Shown: positions 1 through 7,444 of the stretch, piece by piece
Position numbering within the stretch: the first letter of the stretch is position 1
How the letters are laid out: each line of letters starts with the position of its first letter
Assembly: GCF_900115475.1 (NCBI RefSeq)
Contig: NZ_FOWP01000019.1
Coordinates: 1-64,000 of the forward strand
Direction of reading: 5' to 3'
Source: Ectopseudomonas composti
GTDB lineage: Bacteria > Pseudomonadota > Gammaproteobacteria > Pseudomonadales > Pseudomonadaceae
Length of the DNA: 64,000 bases
The notes under the pieces: generated by a model
The model's input: the letters and a program-made list of their open reading frames with translations, nothing else
The model's database searches: none
Told to the model about the DNA's origin: nothing
Translations under genes and position numbers: made by a program

Positions 1-93
1 AAGCCGATCGCCATGGAAGATGGTCTGCGTTTCGCGATTCGCGAAGGCGGCCGTACCGTTGGTGCTGGCGTGGTTGCCAAGATCGTCGAGTAA
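1..93 (+). CDS. tuf: Elongation factor Tu, C-terminal end (partial)
   Basis: Last 30 codons and stop of EF-Tu, the GTPase that carries aminoacyl-tRNA to the ribosome. The visible end reads [20 protein letters not shown] followed by [10 protein letters not shown], the highly conserved C-terminus of beta-barrel domain 3. The 5' part lies outside the window. Its position directly before the S10 operon fits the str operon order (rpsL-rpsG-fusA-tufA) of gamma-proteobacteria. A strong terminator follows 19 bp after the stop. Confidence 0.97.
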
Positions 94-112
94 TCAACGA
101 TCTGCGGTGTGG

Positions 113-141
113 AAAAGGGCCCTTCGGGGCCCTTTTCTTTT
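113..141 (+). terminator. Rho-independent terminator after tuf
   Basis: A perfect 10-bp stem (AAAAGGGCCC at 113-122, GGGCCCTTTT at 127-136) closes on a TTCG tetraloop and is followed by CTTTT. It ends the str operon just before the S10 promoter. Confidence 0.93.
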
Positions 142-155
142 GGGTTGGTTAAAAG

Positions 156-184
156 TTGACACCCCCAGGGGGCATCCGTACAAT
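156..184 (+). promoter_or_regulatory. Sigma-70 promoter of the S10 operon
   Basis: TTGACA at 156-161 and TACAAT at 179-184 are separated by exactly 17 bp. The -35 box is perfect and the -10 box matches 5 of 6. The start of transcription should be near 190-192, leaving a leader of only about 58 nt before rpsJ. Confidence 0.85.
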
Positions 185-248
185 TGCGCCTCCCTCGAAC
201 GGGCGTAGTCCGTCTGTGGGAATTAGCAGCTTGGAATCTGAGGTCAAA

Positions 249-560
249 ATGCAAAACCAACAAATCCGTATTCGGTTGAAGGCTTTTGACCATCGCCTGA
301 TCGATCAATCTACCCAGGAAATCGTGGAAACCGCGAAACGTACTGGTGCTCAGGTGCGTGGTCCGATTCCTCTGCCTACTCGTAAGGAGCGGTATACCGT
401 TCTGGTCTCCCCGCACGTCAACAAAGACGCGCGCGATCAGTACGAAATCCGCACTCATAAGCGTGTTCTGGACATCGTCCAGCCGACGGATAAAACCGTT
501 GATGCGCTGATGAAGCTCGACCTTGCGGCAGGCGTGGAAGTGCAGATCAGCCTCGGCTAA
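249..560 (+). CDS. rpsJ: 30S ribosomal protein S10
   Basis: S10 (NusE), 103 aa, the usual length. It sits in the 30S head and also forms the NusB-S10 antitermination heterodimer; nusB is at 41757 in this window. Seen: the QNQQIRIRLKAFDHRLID start and the RGPIPLPTRKER loop, both diagnostic. An upstream in-frame extension to 156 is not used, because the promoter -10 box lies inside it. The chosen ATG has a TGAGGT Shine-Dalgarno. First gene of the S10 operon. Confidence 0.98.
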   Translation: MQNQQIRIRLKAFDHRLIDQSTQEIVETAKRTGAQVRGPIPLPTRKERYTVLVSPHVNKDARDQYEIRTHKRVLDIVQPTDKTVDALMKLDLAAGVEVQISLG

Positions 561-643
561 AACCTGGCGGTTTTAGTCGTGTAACGCTCTGAAATGGGCG
601 GCCATAGCGGGTGAAAGCCCCGTACACTCATGAGGTTTACAAC

Positions 644-1273
644 ATGACTATTGGTGTAGTCGGTCGTAAAGCGGGTATGACCCGTATTTTCACCGAAGAA
701 GGTGTCTCCATTCCGGTTACGGTCATTGAGATCGAGCCGAATCGCGTCACCCAGTTTAAAACCGAAGAATCCGATGGCTATCGCGCAGTGCAAGTCACTG
801 TTGGCGAGCGTCGTGCTTCGCGTGTTACAGCAGCTCAAGCTGGCCACTTCGCCAAGGCGAACGTCGCGGCAGGTCGTACCGTTCTGGAATTCCGTCTTGA
901 AGAAGGCGACTACCAGGCTGGCGATCTGATCAACGCTGAAATTTTCCAAGCTGGTCAACTGGTCGATGTGACCGGTCAGTCCAAAGGTAAAGGCTTCGCC
1001 GGTACCATCAAGCGTTGGAACTTCCGCGGCCAGGACAACACTCACGGCAACTCCGTGTCCCACCGTGTTCCGGGTTCCATTGGCCAGTGCCAGACCCCGG
1101 GTCGCGTATTCAAGGGCAAGAAGATGTCCGGCCACATGGGTGCTGAGCGCGTTACCGTGCAGTCCCTGGAAGTCGTGCGCGTAGACGCCGAACGTAATCT
1201 GTTGCTGGTCAAGGGCGCCGTTCCTGGCGCTACTGGCGGCGACGTTATCGTTCGTCCGGCTGCCAAGGCGTAA
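644..1273 (+). CDS. rplC: 50S ribosomal protein L3
   Basis: L3, 209 aa, an early-assembly 23S rRNA-binding protein near the peptidyl-transferase centre. The protein begins TIGVVGRKAGMTRIF after Met and contains SKGKGFAGTIKRWNF and the HGNSVSHRVPGSIGQ loop that reaches toward the active site; the Gln there is the residue methylated by PrmB in relatives. The ATG at 644 is chosen over an in-frame GTG at 611 because the conserved N-terminus starts there. 14 bp before rplD. Confidence 0.98.
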   Translation: MTIGVVGRKAGMTRIFTEEGVSIPVTVIEIEPNRVTQFKTEESDGYRAVQVTVGERRASRVTAAQAGHFAKANVAAGRTVLEFRLEEGDYQAGDLINAEIFQAGQLVDVTGQSKGKGFAGTIKRWNFRGQDNTHGNSVSHRVPGSIGQCQTPGRVFKGKKMSGHMGAERVTVQSLEVVRVDAERNLLLVKGAVPGATGGDVIVRPAAKA

Positions 1274-1287
1274 GGGGAGAATCTGAG

Positions 1288-1890
1288 ATGCAATTGAATG
1301 TAAATGGCGCTCAGGCGATCGAAGTGTCCGAAGCGACCTTCGGTGGCGAGTTCAACGAGACTCTGGTTCACCAAGCTGTCGTCGCCTACATGGCTGGCGG
1401 CCGTCAAGGTACCAAAGGTCAGAAGTCCCGTTCCGACGTTTCCGGTGGCGGTAAGCGCCCTTGGCGTCAGAAGGGCACTGGTCGTGCTCGTGCTGGTACC
1501 ACTCGTGGTCCGATCTGGCGTGGCGGTGGTGTGACCTTCGCAGCGTCCACCCGCAACCATGATCAAAAGCTGAACAAGAAGATGTACCGCGCAGCTCTGC
1601 GCTCCATCCTTGCTGAGCTGGTTCGTACCGACCGTCTGGTCGTGGTCGAAGACTTCGCCGTTGACGCGCCGAAGACCAAGACCCTGCTGGCCAAACTCAA
1701 TGGCCTGGGCCTGACCGACGTGCTGATCGTATCCGACGCTGTCGATGAGAACCTGTACCTGGCTGCCCGCAACCTGCCGCACGTTGATGTACGTGACGTT
1801 CAGGGTTCCGATCCGGTCAGCCTGATCGCGTACGAGAAGGTGCTGGTCACCGTTTCGGCCGTGAAGAAATTCGAGGAGCTGCTGGGATGA
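1288..1890 (+). CDS. rplD: 50S ribosomal protein L4
   Basis: L4, 200 aa, lines the peptide exit tunnel with its basic extended loop (residues about 42-95, rich in G, R and K; QGTKGQKSRSDVSGGG is visible). In E. coli L4 also represses the S10 operon by acting on a long leader RNA; the leader here is short, so the mechanism may differ. A good GGGGAGAAT Shine-Dalgarno precedes the ATG. The end overlaps rplW by 4 bp (ATGA), which suggests translational coupling. Confidence 0.98.
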   Translation: MQLNVNGAQAIEVSEATFGGEFNETLVHQAVVAYMAGGRQGTKGQKSRSDVSGGGKRPWRQKGTGRARAGTTRGPIWRGGGVTFAASTRNHDQKLNKKMYRAALRSILAELVRTDRLVVVEDFAVDAPKTKTLLAKLNGLGLTDVLIVSDAVDENLYLAARNLPHVDVRDVQGSDPVSLIAYEKVLVTVSAVKKFEELLG

Positions 1891-2186
1891 ACCAGGAACG
1901 CGTATTTAAAGTGCTGCTTGGCCCGCACATCTCCGAGAAGGCCACGGTTCTGGCTGACAAACAAGGTCAGTTCGTTTTCAAAGTCGCTACCGATGCGACC
2001 AAGCTGGAAATCAAGAAGGCTGTCGAAGGCCTGTTCGGCGTGAAGGTTGAGCGCGTTACTACTCAGAACGTTCTGGGTAAGAGCAAGCGCACCGCTCGCG
2101 GTCTGGGCAAGCGTAACGACTGGAAGAAGGCAGTTATCTCCCTTCAGCCGGGCCAAGAACTCGATTTCACCAGCAGTGCTGAGTAA
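1887..2186 (+). CDS. rplW: 50S ribosomal protein L23
   Basis: L23, 99 aa, sits at the tunnel exit and is the docking site for trigger factor and SRP. Seen: NQERVFKVLLGPHISEKATV at the start and the KRNDWKKAVISL motif near the C-terminus. Starts inside the rplD stop (ATGA overlap) and ends 14 bp before rplB. Confidence 0.98.
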   Translation: MNQERVFKVLLGPHISEKATVLADKQGQFVFKVATDATKLEIKKAVEGLFGVKVERVTTQNVLGKSKRTARGLGKRNDWKKAVISLQPGQELDFTSSAE

Positions 2187-2200
2187 GGAAGGGGTGCATC

Positions 2201-3025
2201 ATGGCAATCGTTAAATGCAAACCGACTTCCGCTGGCCGCCGTTTTGTGGTCAAGGTGGTCAATCAGGAGCTGCACAAAGGCGCTCCGTACGCTCCGCTGC
2301 TCGAGAAAAAGTCGAAGTCCGGTGGTCGTAACAACAATGGCCGTATTACCACCCGTCATATCGGTGGTGGTCATAAGCAGCATTACCGTCTGGTCGACTT
2401 CCGTCGCAACGACAAGGATGGCATTCCTGCCACCGTCGAGCGCGTGGAATACGATCCGAACCGTACTGCTCACATCGCTCTGCTGAAGTACGCTGACGGC
2501 GAACGTCGCTACATCATCGCGCCGAAAGGCGTGTCTGCTGGCGACCAGCTGATTGCGGGCATCATGGCTCCGATCAAGCCGGGCAACAGCCTGCAGCTGC
2601 GTAACATTCCGGTAGGTTCGACCGTTCACGGTATCGAGCTGAAGCCGGGCAAGGGTGCTCAGATCGCTCGTTCCGCTGGCGCTTCCGCCCAGCTGATCGC
2701 TCGTGAAGGTGCCTATGTGACTCTGCGTCTGCGCTCCGGCGAAATGCGCAAAGTCCTGTCCGAGTGCCGTGCGACCCTGGGCGAAGTCTCGAACTCCGAG
2801 CACAGCCTGCGTTCGCTGGGTAAGGCCGGTGCCAAGCGCTGGCGCGGTGTTCGTCCGACCGTTCGTGGTGTTGCCATGAACCCGGTTGATCACCCGCACG
2901 GTGGTGGTGAGGGTCGTACCTCCGGTGGTCGTCATCCGGTGTCGCCATGGGGCTTCCCGACCAAGGGCGCGAAAACCCGTGCTAACAAGCGCACCGACAA
3001 CATGATCGTCCGTCGTCGCAAGTAA
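2201..3025 (+). CDS. rplB: 50S ribosomal protein L2
   Basis: L2, 274 aa, needed for subunit association and peptidyl transfer. The C-terminal AMNPVDHPHGGGEG segment contains the conserved His of the peptidyl-transferase region, and the basic tail KTRANKRTDNMIVRRRK ends the protein. The length and order within the S10 operon are standard. Shine-Dalgarno AAGGAAGGGG precedes the ATG. Confidence 0.98.
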   Translation: MAIVKCKPTSAGRRFVVKVVNQELHKGAPYAPLLEKKSKSGGRNNNGRITTRHIGGGHKQHYRLVDFRRNDKDGIPATVERVEYDPNRTAHIALLKYADGERRYIIAPKGVSAGDQLIAGIMAPIKPGNSLQLRNIPVGSTVHGIELKPGKGAQIARSAGASAQLIAREGAYVTLRLRSGEMRKVLSECRATLGEVSNSEHSLRSLGKAGAKRWRGVRPTVRGVAMNPVDHPHGGGEGRTSGGRHPVSPWGFPTKGAKTRANKRTDNMIVRRRK

Positions 3026-3041
3026 ATAGAGGGATACGACA

Positions 3042-3317
3042 GTGCCACGTTCTCTGAAAAAAGGTCCTTTTATCGATCTTCACCTACTGAAGAAGGTCGA
3101 AGCGGCGGTGGAAAAGGGCGAGCGCAAACCAGTTAAGACCTGGTCGCGTCGCTCCATGATCCTGCCGCAGATGGTCGGTCTGACCATCGCTGTGCATAAC
3201 GGTCGTCAGCATGTCCCGGTTCTCGTGAACGAAGACATGGTCGGCCACAAACTGGGCGAATTTGCCGGCACGCGTACCTATCGTGGTCACGTTGCCGACA
3301 AGAAAGGCAAGCGTTAA
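3042..3317 (+). CDS. rpsS: 30S ribosomal protein S19
   Basis: S19, 91 aa, binds 16S rRNA in the 30S head near the A-site finger bridge. Initiation is at GTG (3042), placed after AGAGGGAT. Seen: [17 protein letters not shown] at the N-terminus and [19 protein letters not shown] at the C-terminus, both conserved. Confidence 0.98.
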
Positions 3318-3328
3318 GGGGTTTGGAA

Positions 3329-3661
3329 ATGGAAGTAGCCGCTAAGTTGTCGGGCGCTCGCATCTCCGCCCAGAAAGCTCGCCTGGTCGCCGACCAGATC
3401 CGCGGGAAGAAGGTGGGCGAAGCGCTCAACCTGCTGGCTTTCAGCAGCAAGAAAGCCGCCGAGATCATGAAGAAAGTGCTGGAGTCGGCCGTTGCCAACG
3501 CCGAGCACAACGAAGGCGCAGACGTTGATGACCTGAAGGTCAGCACCGTTTTCGTCAACGAAGGGCGTTCGCTTAAGCGCATCATGCCGCGTGCCAAAGG
3601 CCGTGCTGATCGCATCGTCAAGCGGTCTTGCCATATCACTGTCAAGGTTGCGGACAAGTAA
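3329..3661 (+). CDS. rplV: 50S ribosomal protein L22
   Basis: L22, 110 aa, whose long beta-hairpin lines the exit tunnel. The hairpin region reads [20 protein letters not shown]. The ATG at 3329 is chosen over an in-frame TTG at 3323, since the conserved start [20 protein letters not shown] begins there and the AAGGGG Shine-Dalgarno fits it. Confidence 0.97.
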
Positions 3662-3674
3662 CGGAGTCGATCAG

Positions 3675-4361
3675 ATGGGTCAGAAAGTACATCCCGTTGG
3701 CATCCGCCTGGGAATCGTCAAGGATCACACTTCGGTTTGGTATGCAGATGGTCGCACTTACGCCGACTACCTGAACGCCGACCTGAAGGTTCGTGCATAC
3801 CTGCAAGACAAACTAAAAAGCGCGTCCGTTAGCCGTATCGACATCGCTCGCCCGGCTCAAACCGCACGCATCACCATCCACACCGCTCGTCCCGGCATCG
3901 TGATCGGCAAGAAAGGTGAAGATGTTGAGAAGCTGCGTCAGGACCTGACCAAGCAAATGGGTGTGCCGGTGCACATCAACATCGAAGAGATCCGCAAGCC
4001 GGAGCTCGACGGTATGCTGGTTGCACAGAGCGTAGCTCAGCAGCTGGAACGCCGCGTAATGTTCCGTCGCGCCATGAAGCGCGCCGTACAGAACGCCATG
4101 CGTATTGGTGCCAAGGGCATCAAGATCCAGGTGAGTGGTCGTCTTGGTGGCGCTGAAATCGCCCGCACCGAGTGGTATCGCGAAGGTCGTGTGCCCCTGC
4201 ACACCCTGCGTGCAGATATCGATTACGCCACCTACGAAGCGCACACCACTTACGGTGTGATCGGCGTCAAGGTTTGGATCTTCAAGGGTGAGGTCATTGG
4301 TGGCCGCACTGAAGAGCTGAAGCCGCAAGCGCCCGCTCCTCGTAAAGCTGCTAAGAAATAA
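3675..4361 (+). CDS. rpsC: 30S ribosomal protein S3
   Basis: S3, 228 aa, lies at the mRNA entry channel and contributes to the ribosomal helicase. The GQKVHPVGIRLGI start is standard, and the KH-domain GxxG element appears as VIGKKGEDVEKL. The frame is open back to 3591 inside rplV, but the ATG at 3675 after an ACGGAG Shine-Dalgarno is the conserved start. The lysine/alanine-rich tail is typical of pseudomonads. Confidence 0.97.
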   Translation: MGQKVHPVGIRLGIVKDHTSVWYADGRTYADYLNADLKVRAYLQDKLKSASVSRIDIARPAQTARITIHTARPGIVIGKKGEDVEKLRQDLTKQMGVPVHINIEEIRKPELDGMLVAQSVAQQLERRVMFRRAMKRAVQNAMRIGAKGIKIQVSGRLGGAEIARTEWYREGRVPLHTLRADIDYATYEAHTTYGVIGVKVWIFKGEVIGGRTEELKPQAPAPRKAAKK

Positions 4362-4373
4362 GGAGTACGCATC

Positions 4374-4787
4374 ATGTTGCAACCAAAGCGTACGAAGTTC
4401 CGCAAGCAGATGACCGGCCACAACCGTGGTCTGGCTCAGCGCGGTAGCAAGGTCAGCTTCGGCGAGTTCGCGCTGAAGTCTGTAGCCCGCGGTCGTCTCA
4501 CCGCCCGTCAGATCGAGTCCGCTCGTCGTGCTCTGACTCGTCACGTAAAACGTGGCGGCAAGATCTGGATTCGCGTATTCCCGGACAAGCCGGTTACCAA
4601 GAAGCCTCTCGAAGTGCGGATGGGTAAAGGTAAGGGTGGCGTCGAATACTGGGTAGCCCAGATCCAGCCAGGCAAGGTCCTGTACGAGATCGAAGGCGTT
4701 TCCGAAGAGCTGGCGCGTGAGGCTTTCGCCCTGGCTGCTGCAAAGCTGCCGCTCGCCACCACCTTTGTTAAGCGGACGGTGATGTGA
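4374..4787 (+). CDS. rplP: 50S ribosomal protein L16
   Basis: L16, 137 aa, binds near the A-site tRNA elbow and is among the last proteins to join the 50S. Seen: LQPKRTKFRKQMTGHNRG at the start and the conserved RMGKGKGGVEYWVA segment, whose RMGKGKG stretch approaches the tRNA. Its TGA overlaps the rpmC ATG by one base (TGATG). Confidence 0.98.
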   Translation: MLQPKRTKFRKQMTGHNRGLAQRGSKVSFGEFALKSVARGRLTARQIESARRALTRHVKRGGKIWIRVFPDKPVTKKPLEVRMGKGKGGVEYWVAQIQPGKVLYEIEGVSEELAREAFALAAAKLPLATTFVKRTVM

Positions 4788-4978
4788 TGAAAGCGACCGA
4801 ACTTCGTGAAAAAACCGCACAGCAATTGAACGAGCAACTGCTCGGTCTGCTGCGCGACCAGTTCAATCTGCGCATGCAGAAAGCAACTGGCCAGTTGGGG
4901 CAGTCTCACCTGCTCTCGCAAGTTAAGCGCGACATCGCTCGTGTGAAAACTGTGCTCAACCAGCAGGCAGGTAAGTGA
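4787..4978 (+). CDS. rpmC: 50S ribosomal protein L29
   Basis: L29, 63 aa, a helical-hairpin protein at the tunnel exit beside L23. The protein begins KATELREKTAQQLNEQLL after Met and ends VKRDIARVKTVLNQQAGK. A GTG one codon upstream (4784) is in frame, but the TGATG junction with rplP makes 4787 the likely start, reached by reinitiation. Confidence 0.97.
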   Translation: MKATELREKTAQQLNEQLLGLLRDQFNLRMQKATGQLGQSHLLSQVKRDIARVKTVLNQQAGK

Positions 4979-4980
4979 TC

Positions 4981-5247
4981 ATGGCTGAAGCCGAAAAAAC
5001 AGTCCGTACGCTGACCGGCCGTGTTGTCAGCGACAAGATGGACAAGACCATCACCGTTCTGATCGAGCGCCGTGTAAAGCACCCGATCTACGGTAAATAC
5101 GTCAAGCGTTCGACCAAACTGCACGCTCATGACGAAACCAACCAGTGCAAGATCGGTGACAAGGTTTCCATTCGCGAAACCCGTCCGCAGTCCAAGACCA
5201 AGTCCTGGGCTCTGGTTGAAGTCGTCGAACGCGCCGTTGACGTCTAA
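4981..5247 (+). CDS. rpsQ: 30S ribosomal protein S17
   Basis: S17, 88 aa, an OB-fold primary 16S rRNA-binding protein. Seen: RTLTGRVVSDKMDKTITVLI and the HPIYGKYVKRSTKLHAHDE segment. The ATG at 4981, two bases after the rpmC stop, matches the family N-terminus (AEAEKTVRTL); an ATC-ATG extension from 4975 is unlikely. Confidence 0.97.
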   Translation: MAEAEKTVRTLTGRVVSDKMDKTITVLIERRVKHPIYGKYVKRSTKLHAHDETNQCKIGDKVSIRETRPQSKTKSWALVEVVERAVDV

Positions 5248-5270
5248 GGGCTAGGGGTCGGAGAAATTTT

Positions 5271-5639
5271 ATGATTCAGACTCAATCCATGCTCGATGTG
5301 GCTGACAACAGTGGTGCACGTCGCGTTATGTGCATCAAGGTGCTGGGCGGCTCTCATCGTCGCTACGCCGGCATCGGCGACATCATCAAGGTCACCGTCA
5401 AGGAAGCAATTCCGCGCGGCAAAGTGAAGAAAGGTCAGGTCATGACCGCAGTGGTTGTTCGTACCCGTCACGGCGTTCGTCGTGCCGACGGTTCGATCAT
5501 CCGCTTCGACGGCAACGCTGCTGTTCTGCTGAACAACAAGCAAGAGCCGATCGGTACCCGTATCTTCGGGCCAGTGACCCGTGAACTGCGTTCCGAGAAG
5601 TTCATGAAGATCGTCTCGCTCGCCCCTGAAGTGCTGTAA
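5271..5639 (+). CDS. rplN: 50S ribosomal protein L14
   Basis: L14, 122 aa, forms inter-subunit bridges B5 and B8 and binds the silencing factor RsfS. Seen: IQTQSMLDVADNSGARRVMC and the C-terminal FGPVTRELRSEKFMKIVSLA. The ATG follows GGTCGGAGAAATTTT. First gene of the spc set (L14-L24-L5-S14). No obvious terminator separates it from rpsQ (23-bp gap), so S10 and spc may be one transcript. Confidence 0.98.
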   Translation: MIQTQSMLDVADNSGARRVMCIKVLGGSHRRYAGIGDIIKVTVKEAIPRGKVKKGQVMTAVVVRTRHGVRRADGSIIRFDGNAAVLLNNKQEPIGTRIFGPVTRELRSEKFMKIVSLAPEVL

Positions 5640-5650
5640 GGAGATCCGAA

Positions 5651-5965
5651 ATGCAAAAGATTCGTCGTGACGACGAGATCATCGTGATCGCCGGCAAAGA
5701 CAAAGGTAAGCGCGGTAAGGTGCTCAAGGTTCTCGCTGACGACCGTCTGGTCGTCGGTGGCATCAACCTGGTGAAGCGTCATACCAAGCCGAACCCGATG
5801 TCGGGCGTTCAAGGCGGTATCGTCGAGAAAGAAGCGCCTCTGCACGCTTCCAACGTTGCCATCTTCAACTCTGAGACCAACAAGGCTGATCGCGTTGGCT
5901 TCAAGACCGAAGACGGCAAGAAAATTCGTGTCTTCAAGTCCACCCAGAAGCCGGTTGGCGCTTGA
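5651..5965 (+). CDS. rplX: 50S ribosomal protein L24
   Basis: L24, 104 aa, one of two initiators of 50S assembly. The KOW motif is near the start (DEIIVIAGKDKGKRGKVLKV), and NLVKRHTKPNP follows. AAGGAGATCC precedes the ATG. The spacing to rplE is 19 bp; in E. coli the S8 repressor binds near this rplX/rplE junction. I did not identify that structure here. Confidence 0.98.
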   Translation: MQKIRRDDEIIVIAGKDKGKRGKVLKVLADDRLVVGGINLVKRHTKPNPMSGVQGGIVEKEAPLHASNVAIFNSETNKADRVGFKTEDGKKIRVFKSTQKPVGA

Positions 5966-5984
5966 GAATCCGTAGGTAAATACC

Positions 5985-6524
5985 ATGGCACGACTGAAAG
6001 AGATTTACCGGAAGGAAATCGCGCCCAAGCTGAAGGAAGAACTGAAGCTGGCGAACGTGATGGAAGTTCCGCGCATCACCAAGATCACCCTGAATATGGG
6101 CCTGGGCGAAGCGATCGGTGACAAGAAGATCATCGAAAACGCTGTTGCCGACCTCGAGAAGATTACCGGTCAGAAAGTCGTTGTGACTCATGCCCGTAAG
6201 TCGATCGCTGGTTTCAAGGTTCGTGAAGGTTGGCCGATTGGCGTCAAGGTCACTCTGCGTCGCGAGCGTATGTACGAGTTCCTGGATCGTCTGCTGTCCA
6301 TCTCCCTGCCGCGCGTGCGTGACTTCCGCGGCCTGAATGCCAAGTCCTTCGATGGTCGTGGCAACTACAGCATGGGCGTGAAAGAGCAGATCATCTTCCC
6401 GGAAATCGATTACGACAAAATCGATGCGCTGCGTGGTCTGGACATCACCCTGACTACCACTGCCCGTAACGATGATGAAGGCCGCGCTCTGCTGCGTGCT
6501 TTCAACTTCCCGTTCCGCAACTGA
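5985..6524 (+). CDS. rplE: 50S ribosomal protein L5
   Basis: L5, 179 aa, binds 5S rRNA in the central protuberance and forms bridge B1b. Seen: RITKITLNMGLGEAIGDKK, the KSIAGFKVREGWPIG loop and FDGRGNYSMGVKEQIIFPEI. The length is typical. 15 bp separate it from rpsN. Confidence 0.98.
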   Translation: MARLKEIYRKEIAPKLKEELKLANVMEVPRITKITLNMGLGEAIGDKKIIENAVADLEKITGQKVVVTHARKSIAGFKVREGWPIGVKVTLRRERMYEFLDRLLSISLPRVRDFRGLNAKSFDGRGNYSMGVKEQIIFPEIDYDKIDALRGLDITLTTTARNDDEGRALLRAFNFPFRN

Positions 6525-6539
6525 TCGGAGTCCTGGACA

Positions 6540-6845
6540 ATGGCCAAGACAAGCATGAAGAACCGCGAGCTGAAGCGTCAGCAAACGGTTGCCAAGTACG
6601 CCAAGAAGCGTGCCGAGCTGAAAGCCACCATCGCTAATCCGAACACCAGTCCGGAAGCGCGTTGGGAAGCCCAGGTCGCTCTGCAGAAGCAACCACGTGA
6701 CGCCAGCGCTTCGCGCCTGCGTAACCGTTGCCGCATCACCGGCCGTCCGCACGGCGTTTACCGCAAGTTCGGTCTGTCGCGTAACAAGCTGCGCGAAGCC
6801 GCCATGCGCGGTGACGTACCGGGCCTGGTGAAAGCCAGCTGGTAA
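6540..6845 (+). CDS. rpsN: 30S ribosomal protein S14 (zinc-free type)
   Basis: S14, 101 aa, in the 30S head. This is the long zinc-independent (C-minus) form: the second half has a single Cys (RNRCRITGRPHG) rather than the two CxxC pairs of the short zinc-binding S14. It ends with PGLVKASW. Unlike the tight spacing of the other r-protein genes, 194 bp with three hairpins separate it from rpsH. Confidence 0.98.
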   Translation: MAKTSMKNRELKRQQTVAKYAKKRAELKATIANPNTSPEARWEAQVALQKQPRDASASRLRNRCRITGRPHGVYRKFGLSRNKLREAAMRGDVPGLVKASW

Positions 6846-6861
6846 TCAGCGGTAGCTGAGA

Positions 6862-6893
6862 GCAAAGCCGGCCTCGTGCCGGCTTTGCCTTTT
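6862..6893 (+). terminator. Hairpin terminator after rpsN
   Basis: An 11-bp perfect stem (GCAAAGCCGGC at 6862-6872, GCCGGCTTTGC at 6878-6888) with a CTCGT loop is followed by CTTTT. It has full intrinsic-terminator form yet lies inside the spc operon. Confidence 0.8.
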
Positions 6894-6899
6894 ATTGAA

Positions 6900-6927
6900 C
6901 AAGCCCCTTTTGGGGCTTGCTTCATTT
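6900..6927 (+). terminator. Second hairpin between rpsN and rpsH
   Basis: An 8-bp stem CAAGCCCC (6900-6907) / GGGGCTTG (6912-6919) with a TTTT loop is followed by CTTCATTTTT. Together with the stem at 6862 it forms a tandem terminator. Confidence 0.6.
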
Positions 6928-6945
6928 TTGATCGGTCTCTAGAAT
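6917..6945 (+). promoter_or_regulatory. Candidate internal promoter for rpsH-rpmJ
   Basis: TTGCTT (6917-6922) and TAGAAT (6940-6945) are 17 bp apart. The -10 matches 5 of 6, the -35 only 3 of 6, and the -35 lies in the 3' arm of the second hairpin. It would restart transcription after the terminators. Predicted from sequence only. Confidence 0.4.
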
Positions 6946-6996
6946 GTCCGGCTCTCCTGAGCCTGGTGTTTCCGTACCGAGCTTTTGGATGATCCC

Positions 6997-7019
6997 ACAG
7001 CCCTCGGGCTGTTCTTTTT
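6997..7019 (+). terminator. Short hairpin with T-tract just before rpsH
   Basis: ACAGCC (6997-7002) and GGCTGT (7007-7012) form a 6-bp stem with a CTCG loop, then TCTTTTT. It would lie in the leader of a transcript from the candidate promoter at 6917, so it could be an attenuator. It ends 20 bp before rpsH. Confidence 0.5.
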
Positions 7020-7039
7020 GTATCAGGAGCGTCTAGCCC

Positions 7040-7432
7040 ATGAGTATGCAGGACCCGTTAGCGGACATGCTAACTCGTATCCGTAATGCCCAGATGGCTG
7101 AAAAGTCCGTCGTAAGCATGCCTTCTTCCACTCTGAAGGTAGCAGTAGCCAAAGTTCTGAAAGACGAAGGTTACATTGCGGGTTATGAAGTCAATGGTGA
7201 AGCCAAGCCACAACTGTCCATCGAGCTGAAGTACTTCGAAGGCCGTCCGGTCATCGAGGAAGTCAAGCGCGTGAGCCGTCCTGGCCTTCGTCAATACAAA
7301 TCCGTCGATGACCTGCCGAAGGTTCGCGGCGGTCTCGGTGTTTCCATCGTCTCCACCAACAAAGGTGTGATGACGGATCGCGCTGCGCGCGCTGCCGGTG
7401 TCGGCGGCGAAGTGCTCTGCACCGTGTTCTAA
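7040..7432 (+). CDS. rpsH: 30S ribosomal protein S8
   Basis: S8, 130 aa, a primary 16S rRNA-binding protein of the central domain and, in E. coli, the translational repressor of the spc operon. Seen: MQDPLADMLTRIRNAQMAEK and the C-terminal GVMTDRAARAAGVGGEVLCT. The ATG at 7040 follows AGGAGCGTCTAGCCC. It heads the second part of the spc operon, after the hairpin cluster. Confidence 0.98.
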   Translation: MSMQDPLADMLTRIRNAQMAEKSVVSMPSSTLKVAVAKVLKDEGYIAGYEVNGEAKPQLSIELKYFEGRPVIEEVKRVSRPGLRQYKSVDDLPKVRGGLGVSIVSTNKGVMTDRAARAAGVGGEVLCTVF

Positions 7433-7444
7433 GGGGGGATAAGC

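Noticed and set aside
6846..7039. S8-binding site of the E. coli type
   Set aside because: The three stems are simple terminator-like hairpins and do not show the asymmetric internal loop expected of an S8 site.
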